A stretch of DNA of 64,000 bases from an uncultured Formosa sp. (GTDB taxonomy: Bacteria; Bacteroidota; Bacteroidia; Flavobacteriales; Flavobacteriaceae): positions 1-64,000 of the forward strand of contig CABXZJ010000001.1 of the NCBI GenBank assembly GCA_902516685.1, written 5' to 3'. The notes below the pieces were generated by a model. That model was not told the DNA's origin. It searched no databases and worked only from the letters and a program-made list of their open reading frames with translations. Shown here piece after piece: positions 1-8,461 of this stretch (positions are counted from its first letter, which is position 1; every line of letters begins with the position of its first letter). The position numbers and the translations under genes were made by a program.

Positions 1-1451
1 AGAAAAATGTTCTTTTCATCCCTGTAGACGATTTAAAACCCATGTTAGGAGCATATGGCGATCAATTAGTTAAAACTCCAAATATCGACCTTTTAGCAAA
101 GAATGGTACAGTATTTTTGAATACTTCATGCCAACAAGCTATTTGTGGTCCTGCTCGCGCTAGCCTGTTAACTGGAATGTATCCCGATTATACTCAAGTT
201 TGGGATTTAAGAACTAAAATGCGGGATATAAACCCTGATATCCTTACAATCCCTCAGTATTTCAAAAATCAAGGTTATGTTACTGCTGGTGTTGGAAAAA
301 CCTTTGACAATCGTTGTGTAGATAATGGACAAGATATGGACAAACCATCTTGGTCTATTCCTTATCTTAAAGTTAATTCTAAGCAGTATGCAAATCCAGA
401 AACCCGTGCGGCATGGCAAAAGGCAGAGAAATTAGTTGAGGGTAAAAAGTTTAAAGTTAATTACATGCGGGCTAAAGCTATTTCCGATTTAGGTGGTCCT
501 TTATGCAGGCCTTCTAGTGAATCAATGGACGTTCCAGATGAGACATATGCTGATGGCGCCAACGCAATAGCAGGTATAAAAATGTTAGAAAAATTAGCGG
601 AAGAGGAGGATCCTTTTTTTCTTTCTGTAGGCTTTTCAAAACCCCATTTACCTTTTGTAGCACCTAAAAAATACTGGGATCTCTACAATCCTAAAGAAAT
701 CTCGCTTGCAGTATTTAGAAATAGAGCAAAAAACAGTCCTGATATTGCTTATAAAGGTGATAACCTTGGCGAAATAAGTTCTTACAGTGATATTCCAAAT
801 CAAGGACCACTTGACTTTCAAAAACAAAAAGAATTAATTCATGGGTATATGGCAGCTACCAGCTACATGGATTCCCAAGTAGGTTTGCTTTTAGATAAAC
901 TAGAATCACTAGGTATTCGAGATAATACAGTGGTTATTCTTTGGGGAGATCATGGTTTTCATCTTGGTGATCACGGACTTTGGACAAAACATACTAATTT
1001 TGAACAAGCAGTTCGTTCTCCAATGATTATTTCTGCACCCCAGGGATTTTCAGCTAATAAAAATAATATTCCTACTGAATTTGTTGATATTTTCCCAACA
1101 CTTTGTGAGCTTACCAATTTAGATGTTCCAGACCATTTACCAGGGAAAAGTCTCGTACCTCTAATGAAAGATCCCAATGTATTTGTTCGATTTGCGGCCT
1201 TATCTCAATATCCTAGAGGAGTTTCAAGGATGGGATATACACTTCGTAGTCAAAGATTTCGTTATGTGAAATGGTTACAAATGAATTACAAGACTGGTGA
1301 ACGTACTGGTAAACTAATTGCTACGGAATTGTACGACTATAAAAATGACCCTCTTGAAACTGTAAATCAATCGAACAATCCAGACTTTAAAGAAATTATA
1401 ATTGATTTTGAAAACGAATTTAAGAGCCGAGGTGTTGCTCAATCAAATTAA
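1..1451 (+). CDS. Iduronate-2-sulfatase-like sulfatase (5' partial)
   Basis: Formylglycine-dependent S1-family sulfatase that hydrolyses sulfate esters, probably on a marine polysaccharide. The reading frame is open from base 3 and reads through the first ATG at 42 with KNVLFIPVDDLKP, which is the metal-binding N-terminal strand (Asp-Asp) of the family, so the start and any signal peptide lie before the window. The maturation motif CGPAR (Cys converted to formylglycine) is about 48 residues into the visible part. The later WGDHGFHLGDHGLW block and FSKPHLPFVAPKKYW are typical of the iduronate-2-sulfatase-like branch (probably S1_7). It is followed 10 bases later by a second sulfatase, so the two are likely co-transcribed. 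Family assignment is secure; the substrate is unknown. No sulfatase-maturing enzyme is in the window. Confidence 0.93.
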   Translation, partial: KNVLFIPVDDLKPMLGAYGDQLVKTPNIDLLAKNGTVFLNTSCQQAICGPARASLLTGMYPDYTQVWDLRTKMRDINPDILTIPQYFKNQGYVTAGVGKTFDNRCVDNGQDMDKPSWSIPYLKVNSKQYANPETRAAWQKAEKLVEGKKFKVNYMRAKAISDLGGPLCRPSSESMDVPDETYADGANAIAGIKMLEKLAEEEDPFFLSVGFSKPHLPFVAPKKYWDLYNPKEISLAVFRNRAKNSPDIAYKGDNLGEISSYSDIPNQGPLDFQKQKELIHGYMAATSYMDSQVGLLLDKLESLGIRDNTVVILWGDHGFHLGDHGLWTKHTNFEQAVRSPMIISAPQGFSANKNNIPTEFVDIFPTLCELTNLDVPDHLPGKSLVPLMKDPNVFVRFAALSQYPRGVSRMGYTLRSQRFRYVKWLQMNYKTGERTGKLIATELYDYKNDPLETVNQSNNPDFKEIIIDFENEFKSRGVAQSN

Positions 1452-1461
1452 AATACACCCT

Positions 1462-3258
1462 GTGAAGCGTTTTTTAAAAATATATTTCTTTTTCTTTTCT
1501 TCAATTGTTTTGCTGACTTGTACTCATAAAAATATCTTTGAGAAAAGACCAAATATCATTATTGTAATGACTGATGATCAAGGCTACGGCGATTTAGGTT
1601 TCAACGGTAACAAGGTTATAAAAACCCCTAATATTGATAAATTTGCTTCCCAATCCGTAAATTTTTCAAACTACCATGTCGGGACTACATGTTCCCCAAC
1701 TCGTGCCGGTTTAATGACTGCTAGAAATTGTTTGAGAAATGGCGTTTGGCATACTAATGCAGGTTGTTCTTTATTGAATCAGGACGAAGAAACTATTGCT
1801 GATGTCTTTTCACATGCTGGTTATAAAACCGCCATGTTTGGTAAATGGCATTTAGGAGATAATTATTCTTTTTTGCCTGAGCAACGAGGATTTGAAGAAA
1901 CTTTTTATCATAAAGGTGGTGGTGTTGGACAAACCCCTGACTATTGGGGTAATGATTATCAAGATGATACGTATTTTAGAAATGGAATTCCTGAAAAAAC
2001 GAATGGCTATTGTACTGATATTTTTTTTGATGAGGCCTTGTCTTTTATTGAAAAATCAAAAGACAATCCATTTTTTTGCTATTTAAGTTTAAACGCCCCT
2101 CACAGCCCTTTTAATGTACCTGAATCTTATTATGAAATATATAAAGATACACCTGGACTCTTAAATTCTCAAAAACGGTTTTACGGGATGATCACTAATA
2201 TTGACGATAATTTTGGAAAGTTAACTAAAACCTTAGAATCTTTAGATCTAATTGACAACACCATTTTAATATTCACCACAGACAATGGTACTTCTAATGG
2301 CTATAAATTCAATAAAAAAGAAAATAAATGGTATGGATATAACGCAGAAATGAAAGGCACTAAAACAAGCGAGTATGATGGTGGTCACAGAGTCCCCTTT
2401 ATAATGCAATGGAAAAAAGGAGGCTATACAACTGGAAAAACTTTTAGTGGTCTGTCAGCTCATGTAGATATTTTACCCACTCTAGCCTCATTAGCGGGAG
2501 TTGATTTTACACCAACCAAAACTATTGATGGAATCAATCTCTCTTCTTTTTTAGGAAGTAATGAAGCCCCAGAACGCATGCTGGTGACTGATACTCAGCG
2601 TAACCAGTGGCCTGAAAAAGGAAAACAAAGTAGTGTATTATACCATAACTGGCGACTTGTTAACGGTAATGAATTGTACAATGTACAAAACGACCCCGGT
2701 CAGGATAAAAATCTCTACAATATACACCCGAAAATTGCTAACCAATTGCAAGATTATTATAATGCTTGGTGGACAGATGCCGCTAAAGAATTTAAATACT
2801 CATACATTGACATTGAACCTAATAAAATAAATACCCTAACATGCCACGATATTCATGTTAACTCAATCACTGCATGGCACCAAAGAGATATACGTAAGGG
2901 GGTTCCAGTAGATCCAGGTAAATTCAGTGTAAATTTTAAACAATCTGGGACCTATGATATTAGTTTGCGAAGATGGCCAAAAGAAACCCATCTCATGCTT
3001 TCGGAGGAGATTAACGATGAAATGCCTGCAACTCCCTTTTGGGATGTACAAAAAAAAGGAGAATCAATGGATTTTGAATCTGCATTTATTATTATTGATA
3101 ATAAAGAATATAATTTATTGATTGAAAAAAATGATAAAGCTGCTAAATTTAGTATTAATATTCCCAAAGGGAAAATATCAATTGAATCAGGTTTTTGGCT
3201 TAAAAATGGTAAAAAAACAACTGCCTTTTATACAGATATAAAACTTTTAGAAAATTAA
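1462..3258 (+). CDS. Arylsulfatase-type sulfatase, predicted lipoprotein
   Basis: S1-family sulfatase of 598 residues. I start it at GTG 1462 rather than at TTG 1402: from GTG the protein opens with a lipoprotein signal (KR, a Phe-rich hydrophobic run, lipobox LLTC with Cys20), whereas the longer form overlaps the upstream sulfatase and has no sensible N-terminus. PNIIIVMTDDQGYGDLG gives the metal-binding Asp pair, CSPTR (about 77-81) is the formylglycine motif, and FGKWHLG and TTDNG are further active-site blocks. About 120 residues after the sulfatase fold (from about 480) form an extra C-terminal domain of beta-type composition that I do not recognise. It is probably a surface or periplasmic lipoprotein working with the preceding sulfatase, which belongs to a different subfamily. 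Confidence 0.92.
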   Translation: MKRFLKIYFFFFSSIVLLTCTHKNIFEKRPNIIIVMTDDQGYGDLGFNGNKVIKTPNIDKFASQSVNFSNYHVGTTCSPTRAGLMTARNCLRNGVWHTNAGCSLLNQDEETIADVFSHAGYKTAMFGKWHLGDNYSFLPEQRGFEETFYHKGGGVGQTPDYWGNDYQDDTYFRNGIPEKTNGYCTDIFFDEALSFIEKSKDNPFFCYLSLNAPHSPFNVPESYYEIYKDTPGLLNSQKRFYGMITNIDDNFGKLTKTLESLDLIDNTILIFTTDNGTSNGYKFNKKENKWYGYNAEMKGTKTSEYDGGHRVPFIMQWKKGGYTTGKTFSGLSAHVDILPTLASLAGVDFTPTKTIDGINLSSFLGSNEAPERMLVTDTQRNQWPEKGKQSSVLYHNWRLVNGNELYNVQNDPGQDKNLYNIHPKIANQLQDYYNAWWTDAAKEFKYSYIDIEPNKINTLTCHDIHVNSITAWHQRDIRKGVPVDPGKFSVNFKQSGTYDISLRRWPKETHLMLSEEINDEMPATPFWDVQKKGESMDFESAFIIIDNKEYNLLIEKNDKAAKFSINIPKGKISIESGFWLKNGKKTTAFYTDIKLLEN

Positions 3259-3264
3259 AACATT

Positions 3265-4467
3265 TCAATTTACCATTTTGGTAATATTTTTTGGCCAAGG
3301 GTCATTAAATTCATATCCATCTTTCCAAAGTTGTATTTCGTAGTCTGTTAGAAAGCATGATTTTAGTGCACTGGTAAATATATCAACTTGTTTGTTATCT
3401 CCAATTACTGTTAAATCACAGTATCTATCTCCAAAATTACCAGATTCTTTTGCAAGTCTATCTTGTAGGATCTTTATTTCAAATTTTGAAAGACTATTAT
3501 TACTATCTTCTATAATTCCTGAACGCCAAGAGCCTATTATTTCTAAATTTATACCACCTGCTGCTTGGTTCCATAAAAGTGAATATTTATCTCTAGTTAC
3601 CAGCCAGAAAAAACCCTTGCTTCTGTGAATTCTCTGGTTTAGATATTTATGACAAACATCCCACAATCTTTGTGGATGAAATGGACGTTCATCTTTTATA
3701 ACTCTTGTTGCTAGGTTGTAAGGTTTATCAGCTTCAGCTTCTAAATTTAGTTCGGGCTTAATTTCTTCGATTAATTTTTCAACTCTAAAGTAATCATAGG
3801 AGCTAGATTTAAGTAAAAATTCAATATCAAGTTTTCCAAATGTAACAGAATGAATTGGAGCATAAGGATTTATAGCTTGTATTTTATTTGCAATATATTT
3901 TAGTTTGTCTTTTTCTATTCGATCAGATTTTGTAATTAATATATTACTAGAAAACATAATTTGTTCAATTAACAAATTCAATATATCTCGTTTATTTTGT
4001 GATATGTTGCTTTGCATTTGTGGAATTAACTTTTCTCCAAAATTATAATCATGCGCTAACATCAAGCTATCAACTAGCGTAAGTATTTTTGTTAGCTTGA
4101 CAAGTTTATGAGTTTTGAAATATTCAACAAGAGGTAAAGGGTGACAACTTCCAGATGTTTCAATTATAATTAATTTTGGTTTTTGATTCCCAATTAATTT
4201 TTTAAGTGCATAATCAAGTTTTTTAATACCTTTTTTACTGCTTAAGACGCAGTCATGAATTGATTCCAATAGATTATTATTGTCTTCAATAGCCTCAGTA
4301 TTACCTAATAATTCACCATCAACATCTAACTCACTCATATCATTTACAATAGCACAAATGGATATTTTTTTATTTTTTGATTGGTATAGTAGGTTTCTGA
4401 AAAGTGTTGTTTTTCCAGAACCAAGAAATCCGTTAAGTATAACAACAGGTGTTTTTGTAGATTTCAT
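3265..4467 (-). CDS. CobW/COG0523-family GTPase without CxCC motif
   Basis: G3E-type P-loop GTPase of the CobW/COG0523 family, whose members deliver or insert metals such as zinc or cobalt. Walker A is GFLGSGKTT (13-21), followed by the VNDMSELDVD block, a Walker B-like IIIETSGSCHPLPLVE, and TKSD in place of NKxD for guanine recognition. The CobW_C domain is present (RPFHPQRLW, SKGFFWLVTRD, LWNQAAG). The metal-binding CxCC that normally follows switch I is degraded to C73-V-L-S, so only one of three cysteines remains. It lies 25 bases downstream of a SulP transporter on the same strand, so the two are probably one operon. The metal and client are unknown; a link to carbonic anhydrase or bicarbonate metabolism would be inference from the neighbour. 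Confidence 0.88.
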   Translation of the reverse strand: MKSTKTPVVILNGFLGSGKTTLFRNLLYQSKNKKISICAIVNDMSELDVDGELLGNTEAIEDNNNLLESIHDCVLSSKKGIKKLDYALKKLIGNQKPKLIIIETSGSCHPLPLVEYFKTHKLVKLTKILTLVDSLMLAHDYNFGEKLIPQMQSNISQNKRDILNLLIEQIMFSSNILITKSDRIEKDKLKYIANKIQAINPYAPIHSVTFGKLDIEFLLKSSSYDYFRVEKLIEEIKPELNLEAEADKPYNLATRVIKDERPFHPQRLWDVCHKYLNQRIHRSKGFFWLVTRDKYSLLWNQAAGGINLEIIGSWRSGIIEDSNNSLSKFEIKILQDRLAKESGNFGDRYCDLTVIGDNKQVDIFTSALKSCFLTDYEIQLWKDGYEFNDPWPKNITKMVN

Positions 4468-4492
4468 CTACGATTTATTAAAATCATATTTT

Positions 4493-6724
4493 TTATATTT
4501 TTTTGGAATCTAAGAGTCTGGCTAGTTCTTTTGCATAATCAATAAATGCAATAGTTTCGTCAGTACGTGCTAATTTAATTTTATCAAAAATAAAAAGTGC
4601 TTCACCATTACTTTCTATATGATAAATCTGATTATTTTCGAAAAAACGGATAATTTCTTCTGAGAAAAATGAACGAATTTTAGCTTCATCATTTCCAAAA
4701 AGTAGAAACTTTTTAGAAAAATCAGGATACATTTCAAAATCAATATCTTTATAACCTGCGAATGACATTACCCGGTCGAATATTTTCCCTAAGACACCCT
4801 CTTTTTCCATCGTAAAAGATGGTATTTTTTTATTCAACCTTAAAACCATCAACGTTGTATTAAATGTCTCAGCTGTAAAAGCTTGACCTTCATTAAATGT
4901 CACATCCATAACTTCCCATGACGCATTGAAGTCTTTAAATATTCCTTTGATACAATTATATTTACGTTCAATTGGTCTGATTTCAAAAAATTGAAAATTC
5001 TTTAAATAAATTGTATTCCAATCAACTTGGCTAGTGTACTGATAATCATTCTCTGCTGCTAAATTTTGTAATCTTATTTGCCTTTGTGATAATTTAGCTG
5101 CCGAATTAGTTAAACTTATTTTTAATGCTCTATTGTAAGTAGAATAAGAAACATGAGAATCCAAACCTGTTATGAAAACTTTGCCTCCACCAGCTCTTTG
5201 TGACTTTAAGAATTCAACAAGATAATCCATGTAAGTAATTCCTACTAGCCTTGTTTCTGATAAATCAATATTGACATTTGCACCTGATGGTATATTGGAA
5301 ACAAGCTTGTCAATTTTTAAAATACCTAGAAAATTTGCAACACCTCTAACTTGTAGACTAAAATTATCTTCTGATGTTTTATATAATTTTGTTTCAGATA
5401 GATATATCATTTTAAAAAACTGTAAAATTGATAAATTTGCTAATAACATATGGGTAGCTAGTGCCAACAATAATCCACCAACTAAACCAATCAATAAATT
5501 GGTGTAAAGAGTCAAAATCATAGTACCAATGAAAAATATTAGTTGCTCAGGCCCTTGGTTATAAGCTTGCTTGAAGACTGCCGGCGAAGCCAGCTTGAAT
5601 CCAGTGTAAACTAATAGAATAGCAAAAGCACACAATGGTACTTGTCTCATAATAGGGCTTAATATGACAATAAACGCTAGTAATAATAGCCCTTGATACA
5701 TATTAGACCATTTTGTCTTAGCACCATTATGAATATTTACAGTACTTCTAATAATTACAGCAATAATAGGCAGGCCCCCAATTAATCCAGCCACCATTGT
5801 ACTTAATCCAATTCCTGTTAAGTCTTTGTTTAAATCTGTTTTTCTCTTGTATGGGTCAATTTTATCAACTGCTTTTGCAATAGCGAGCGATTCAATACTT
5901 GTTATTATCAAAATTGAAAAGACTGTAGTCCAGAACTCGATTGTATTAATTTTACTAAAGTTAGGATGCATTATAGAATCCATTATAGAGTCAGGAATAT
6001 CCAATAGTAGATTCGGTCCAACTTGATATGACTTTCCAAACAATGAAAGACTCTGTGCATCAAAGAAATTAAATAAATATACAAATGGAATTGATAGGGC
6101 GATGACCCACATGGGTCCTGGCAAAAGATTAAAAACTTTGTTGCTTGTTTTGGAATGAACTAATAACAAAAATAGTCCAGTCAAAGAAATAATTAGAACA
6201 AAAGGGTTTGCTTGTGGCAAGAGTACAAAAGCATCAACAAGGTTTTGTATAATACTAGAACTATCAGAATGTGTTCCCATTGCAACATGAATCTGTTTCG
6301 CAAAAATAATTATACCAATTGCTGCCAAGATACCGTGTATCACAGAACTATGAAAGATGTCTGCTAATCTCCCTAATTTTAAAACTCCAAGTAAAACTTG
6401 AATTGCTCCTGAAATAACTATAGCTGCCAATACATAATTAAATGCTTGGCCTGAACCGTCATCCATTATTGCAATACCTAAAAGAATTACACCAATTACT
6501 CCTTTAGCTGGTCCGTTAACTGAAATATGACCACCTCGATAAAAGGTTGTGACCACACCACCAACTATTGCTGAAAATATACCTGCCATAGCTGGTGCAC
6601 CCGCTGCTAAAGCAATTCCTAATGAAAGTGGTAAAGCAATTAGTGCTACACTCAAAGCAGCAACTAAATCACTTTGCCAATTTTCAATTAGTCCTTTAAG
6701 ACTTTTTTTTGGTTTATTTTCCAT
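4493..6724 (-). CDS. SulP-family anion transporter with STAS and extra C-terminal domain
   Basis: Inner-membrane SulP/SLC26-type transporter, most likely for bicarbonate or sulfate. The N-terminal part (about 15-430) has many hydrophobic segments and the family signatures ALPLSLGIALAAG and SVNGPAKGVIGVILLG. A STAS domain follows at about 455-560 (VNIDLSETRLVGITYMDYLV). The protein then continues to 743 residues, roughly 180 beyond the STAS domain; this tail ends in a segment with YPDFSKKFLLFG, FFSEEIIRFFENN and ALFIFDK that looks like a separate soluble fold. It is not recognisably a carbonic anhydrase, although SulP-carbonic anhydrase fusions of similar length exist. Marine flavobacteria often keep SulP genes beside carbonic anhydrase genes, but none is in the window. 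A COG0523 GTPase follows it. Confidence 0.9.
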   Translation of the reverse strand: MENKPKKSLKGLIENWQSDLVAALSVALIALPLSLGIALAAGAPAMAGIFSAIVGGVVTTFYRGGHISVNGPAKGVIGVILLGIAIMDDGSGQAFNYVLAAIVISGAIQVLLGVLKLGRLADIFHSSVIHGILAAIGIIIFAKQIHVAMGTHSDSSSIIQNLVDAFVLLPQANPFVLIISLTGLFLLLVHSKTSNKVFNLLPGPMWVIALSIPFVYLFNFFDAQSLSLFGKSYQVGPNLLLDIPDSIMDSIMHPNFSKINTIEFWTTVFSILIITSIESLAIAKAVDKIDPYKRKTDLNKDLTGIGLSTMVAGLIGGLPIIAVIIRSTVNIHNGAKTKWSNMYQGLLLLAFIVILSPIMRQVPLCAFAILLVYTGFKLASPAVFKQAYNQGPEQLIFFIGTMILTLYTNLLIGLVGGLLLALATHMLLANLSILQFFKMIYLSETKLYKTSEDNFSLQVRGVANFLGILKIDKLVSNIPSGANVNIDLSETRLVGITYMDYLVEFLKSQRAGGGKVFITGLDSHVSYSTYNRALKISLTNSAAKLSQRQIRLQNLAAENDYQYTSQVDWNTIYLKNFQFFEIRPIERKYNCIKGIFKDFNASWEVMDVTFNEGQAFTAETFNTTLMVLRLNKKIPSFTMEKEGVLGKIFDRVMSFAGYKDIDFEMYPDFSKKFLLFGNDEAKIRSFFSEEIIRFFENNQIYHIESNGEALFIFDKIKLARTDETIAFIDYAKELARLLDSKKI

Positions 6725-6868
6725 TTATTTAAAAGGTTTGGATAAAAAGATTTAAACCTGCTTAGCTAAAATAGTAAATATCTGTAATTATTTGAAATGA
6801 CAGAGGTCCCCATTTAATCTGATGGAAAAAAATAGTGTGATTTAATCAGAGAAATAGTTTATGAATAA

Positions 6869-7591
6869 TTAAACTCTAGTCTGTTTATTTATGAAAAATA
6901 AAATAAATATTTGTAAAATTACTCCTAGAAAACACGGAATCAAATAGCCAGCATTAAAAGTTACACCAATCCAAAAAGAATTTCCTAGCACTAAAGTGTA
7001 AGCACTGTAATATGGCAATTTAACAATATCATTTTTTGGTATAATCCAAAAAAATAAAATTCCTGCAATAATTGAAGAGAATATCCATCCAAAATAATTT
7101 GATAGAGGGATACTGTAGTAAAGCCCAGGACTGGTCCAAGTCCAAAAACCCATCAATACTGCTCCTGGATCTATTATTAAATCAGTAGCAACTAAAAAAG
7201 AAACCCCAAATAAGAATTGGTAGGTATACTTTTTGAATATCCAACAGCTAATTGTATAAGATCCAATTACTAATGGTACCCAGCCAAAACTAACATTCCA
7301 AGGTACTAAATCAAATAATTTATAACCAAGTTGTGAATTATATTCAAAGTACCCATATGGAAATGATGTAGTGATACTTAATGCTTCAATTAATGTCGCA
7401 TATATGCTTAAAAAAAATATCAATACAAAACCTTTGGAGAAGTTTGATTTAAGCAAAGCGTAATATGCAGGAACTGCTAGAAAAATCATTGGAATGATTG
7501 AGAAATATTCATTTCTTGCTGAATAAGCATAATAACCAATAATTGTCATAATTAAAGATATTATGAATGTCACTAGTTCTGTTTTTTTCAT
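6869..7591 (-). CDS. cruF: CruF-like carotenoid 1,2-hydratase (DUF422)
   Basis: Integral-membrane carotenoid hydratase of the CruF/DUF422 family, which adds water across a terminal 1,2 (or C50 2'',3'') double bond of acyclic carotenoid ends. About seven hydrophobic segments span 240 residues. Family landmarks are the early Glu in IEALSITTSFPYG (about 68-80), VPWNVSFGWVPL (about 96-107), DLIIDPGAVLMGFW (about 137-150) and YYSIPLSNYFGWI (about 158-170). The gene begins 6 bases after the UbiA-type prenyltransferase and closes a three-gene operon with a CrtI-type desaturase. In haloarchaea the same trio converts lycopene to bacterioruberin, with CruF as the last step. A role in saproxanthin or myxol synthesis, where CruF hydrates the psi end of gamma-carotene, is the alternative. 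Confidence 0.87.
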   Translation of the reverse strand: MKKTELVTFIISLIMTIIGYYAYSARNEYFSIIPMIFLAVPAYYALLKSNFSKGFVLIFFLSIYATLIEALSITTSFPYGYFEYNSQLGYKLFDLVPWNVSFGWVPLVIGSYTISCWIFKKYTYQFLFGVSFLVATDLIIDPGAVLMGFWTWTSPGLYYSIPLSNYFGWIFSSIIAGILFFWIIPKNDIVKLPYYSAYTLVLGNSFWIGVTFNAGYLIPCFLGVILQIFILFFINKQTRV

Positions 7592-7597
7592 TTTATA

Positions 7598-8461
7598 TTA
7601 GAAAATAAGCAAGTTATGTTTGAAAACCACGTAAATAAATAATACAGCACCAGAAAATAAATTTATGAATGGAAACTTTTTGTACAAGGAAAATACTCTT
7701 TTTGGATTTTTTGTAAAATATATATATAACGTCGGTGCGCTGTAAGAACTAAATGCTAATAGACCAAGCCAAATATTAGTGTTAAATGCAAAAATGAATG
7801 CAGCAGTGCTGTAGTAAACTATTGTGAGTAAAGTAGCTCTTTTAAAACCTAGCCATACAGCAGTAGTTTTTACATCAGCATTACGGTCAGCTTCAATATC
7901 TGGTAATGCTGAAAATAGATGCATACCCATTGACCACAACCATGCTGATATTACCAAGGGCCAAGATAGTTTAGCTATCGGTTGGTACATTAAAAACACC
8001 ATGACTCCTGGTAGTATATACAGTATATTGGAGCATGAGTCAACAAATAACCTTGCTTTGAATCTTATTGGACGTAATGAATAAAAAGCAGAGAAAAGTA
8101 CCCATAATCCAAATACTAACTGTGATTCAATTGTTGGAAATAAACATACAAAAACTATAGAAAGTATAGCAAATACTCCTAACAGATACCAAAGAACGTT
8201 ATTTTGATTTGTTTTATATAAGTTTTCATATTCTTGTTTCTTGGGATTGAACTTATCAGTATCCCCATCGGCATAATCATTTATCCCGTATAAGAAAAAG
8301 TTAGCAGGCCATAGAAAGAAAAGTAAACCAACCCAAAATAATAAATTTCTAAAATCATTTAGTGAGCTTGATGCAGTCACCATACCCAAAGCCCAAGGAC
8401 CTGCAAGATATGTCCAGAATCTAGGTCTACTTGTCTTGAAAATCCAATTAAGTTGCTTCAT
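7598..8461 (-). CDS. UbiA-family prenyltransferase, probable lycopene elongase
   Basis: Membrane prenyltransferase of the UbiA superfamily, 287 residues with about eight hydrophobic segments. The two Asp-rich diphosphate/Mg-binding motifs are NDYADGDTD (61-69) and DIEADRNAD (188-196). The opening TSRPRFWTYLAGPWALG resembles lycopene elongase/hydratases (LyeJ, CrtEb, LbtBC type) that add a C5 unit to the psi ends of lycopene, rather than quinone or heme O prenyltransferases. It overlaps the upstream CrtI-like gene by 14 bases and is followed after 6 bases by cruF, which strongly supports a carotenoid role. The product would be a C45 or C50 carotenoid. Substrate and number of C5 additions cannot be read from sequence; another hydrophobic acceptor remains possible. 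Confidence 0.85.
   Translation of the reverse strand: MKQLNWIFKTSRPRFWTYLAGPWALGMVTASSSLNDFRNLLFWVGLLFFLWPANFFLYGINDYADGDTDKFNPKKQEYENLYKTNQNNVLWYLLGVFAILSIVFVCLFPTIESQLVFGLWVLFSAFYSLRPIRFKARLFVDSCSNILYILPGVMVFLMYQPIAKLSWPLVISAWLWSMGMHLFSALPDIEADRNADVKTTAVWLGFKRATLLTIVYYSTAAFIFAFNTNIWLGLLAFSSYSAPTLYIYFTKNPKRVFSLYKKFPFINLFSGAVLFIYVVFKHNLLIF

Noticed and set aside
3270..3292. Small hairpin TTACC/GGTAA followed by T-rich sequence after the second sulfatase
   Set aside because: Only 5 bp, mostly A/T, and inside the 3' end of the CobW-family gene; too weak to call a terminator.
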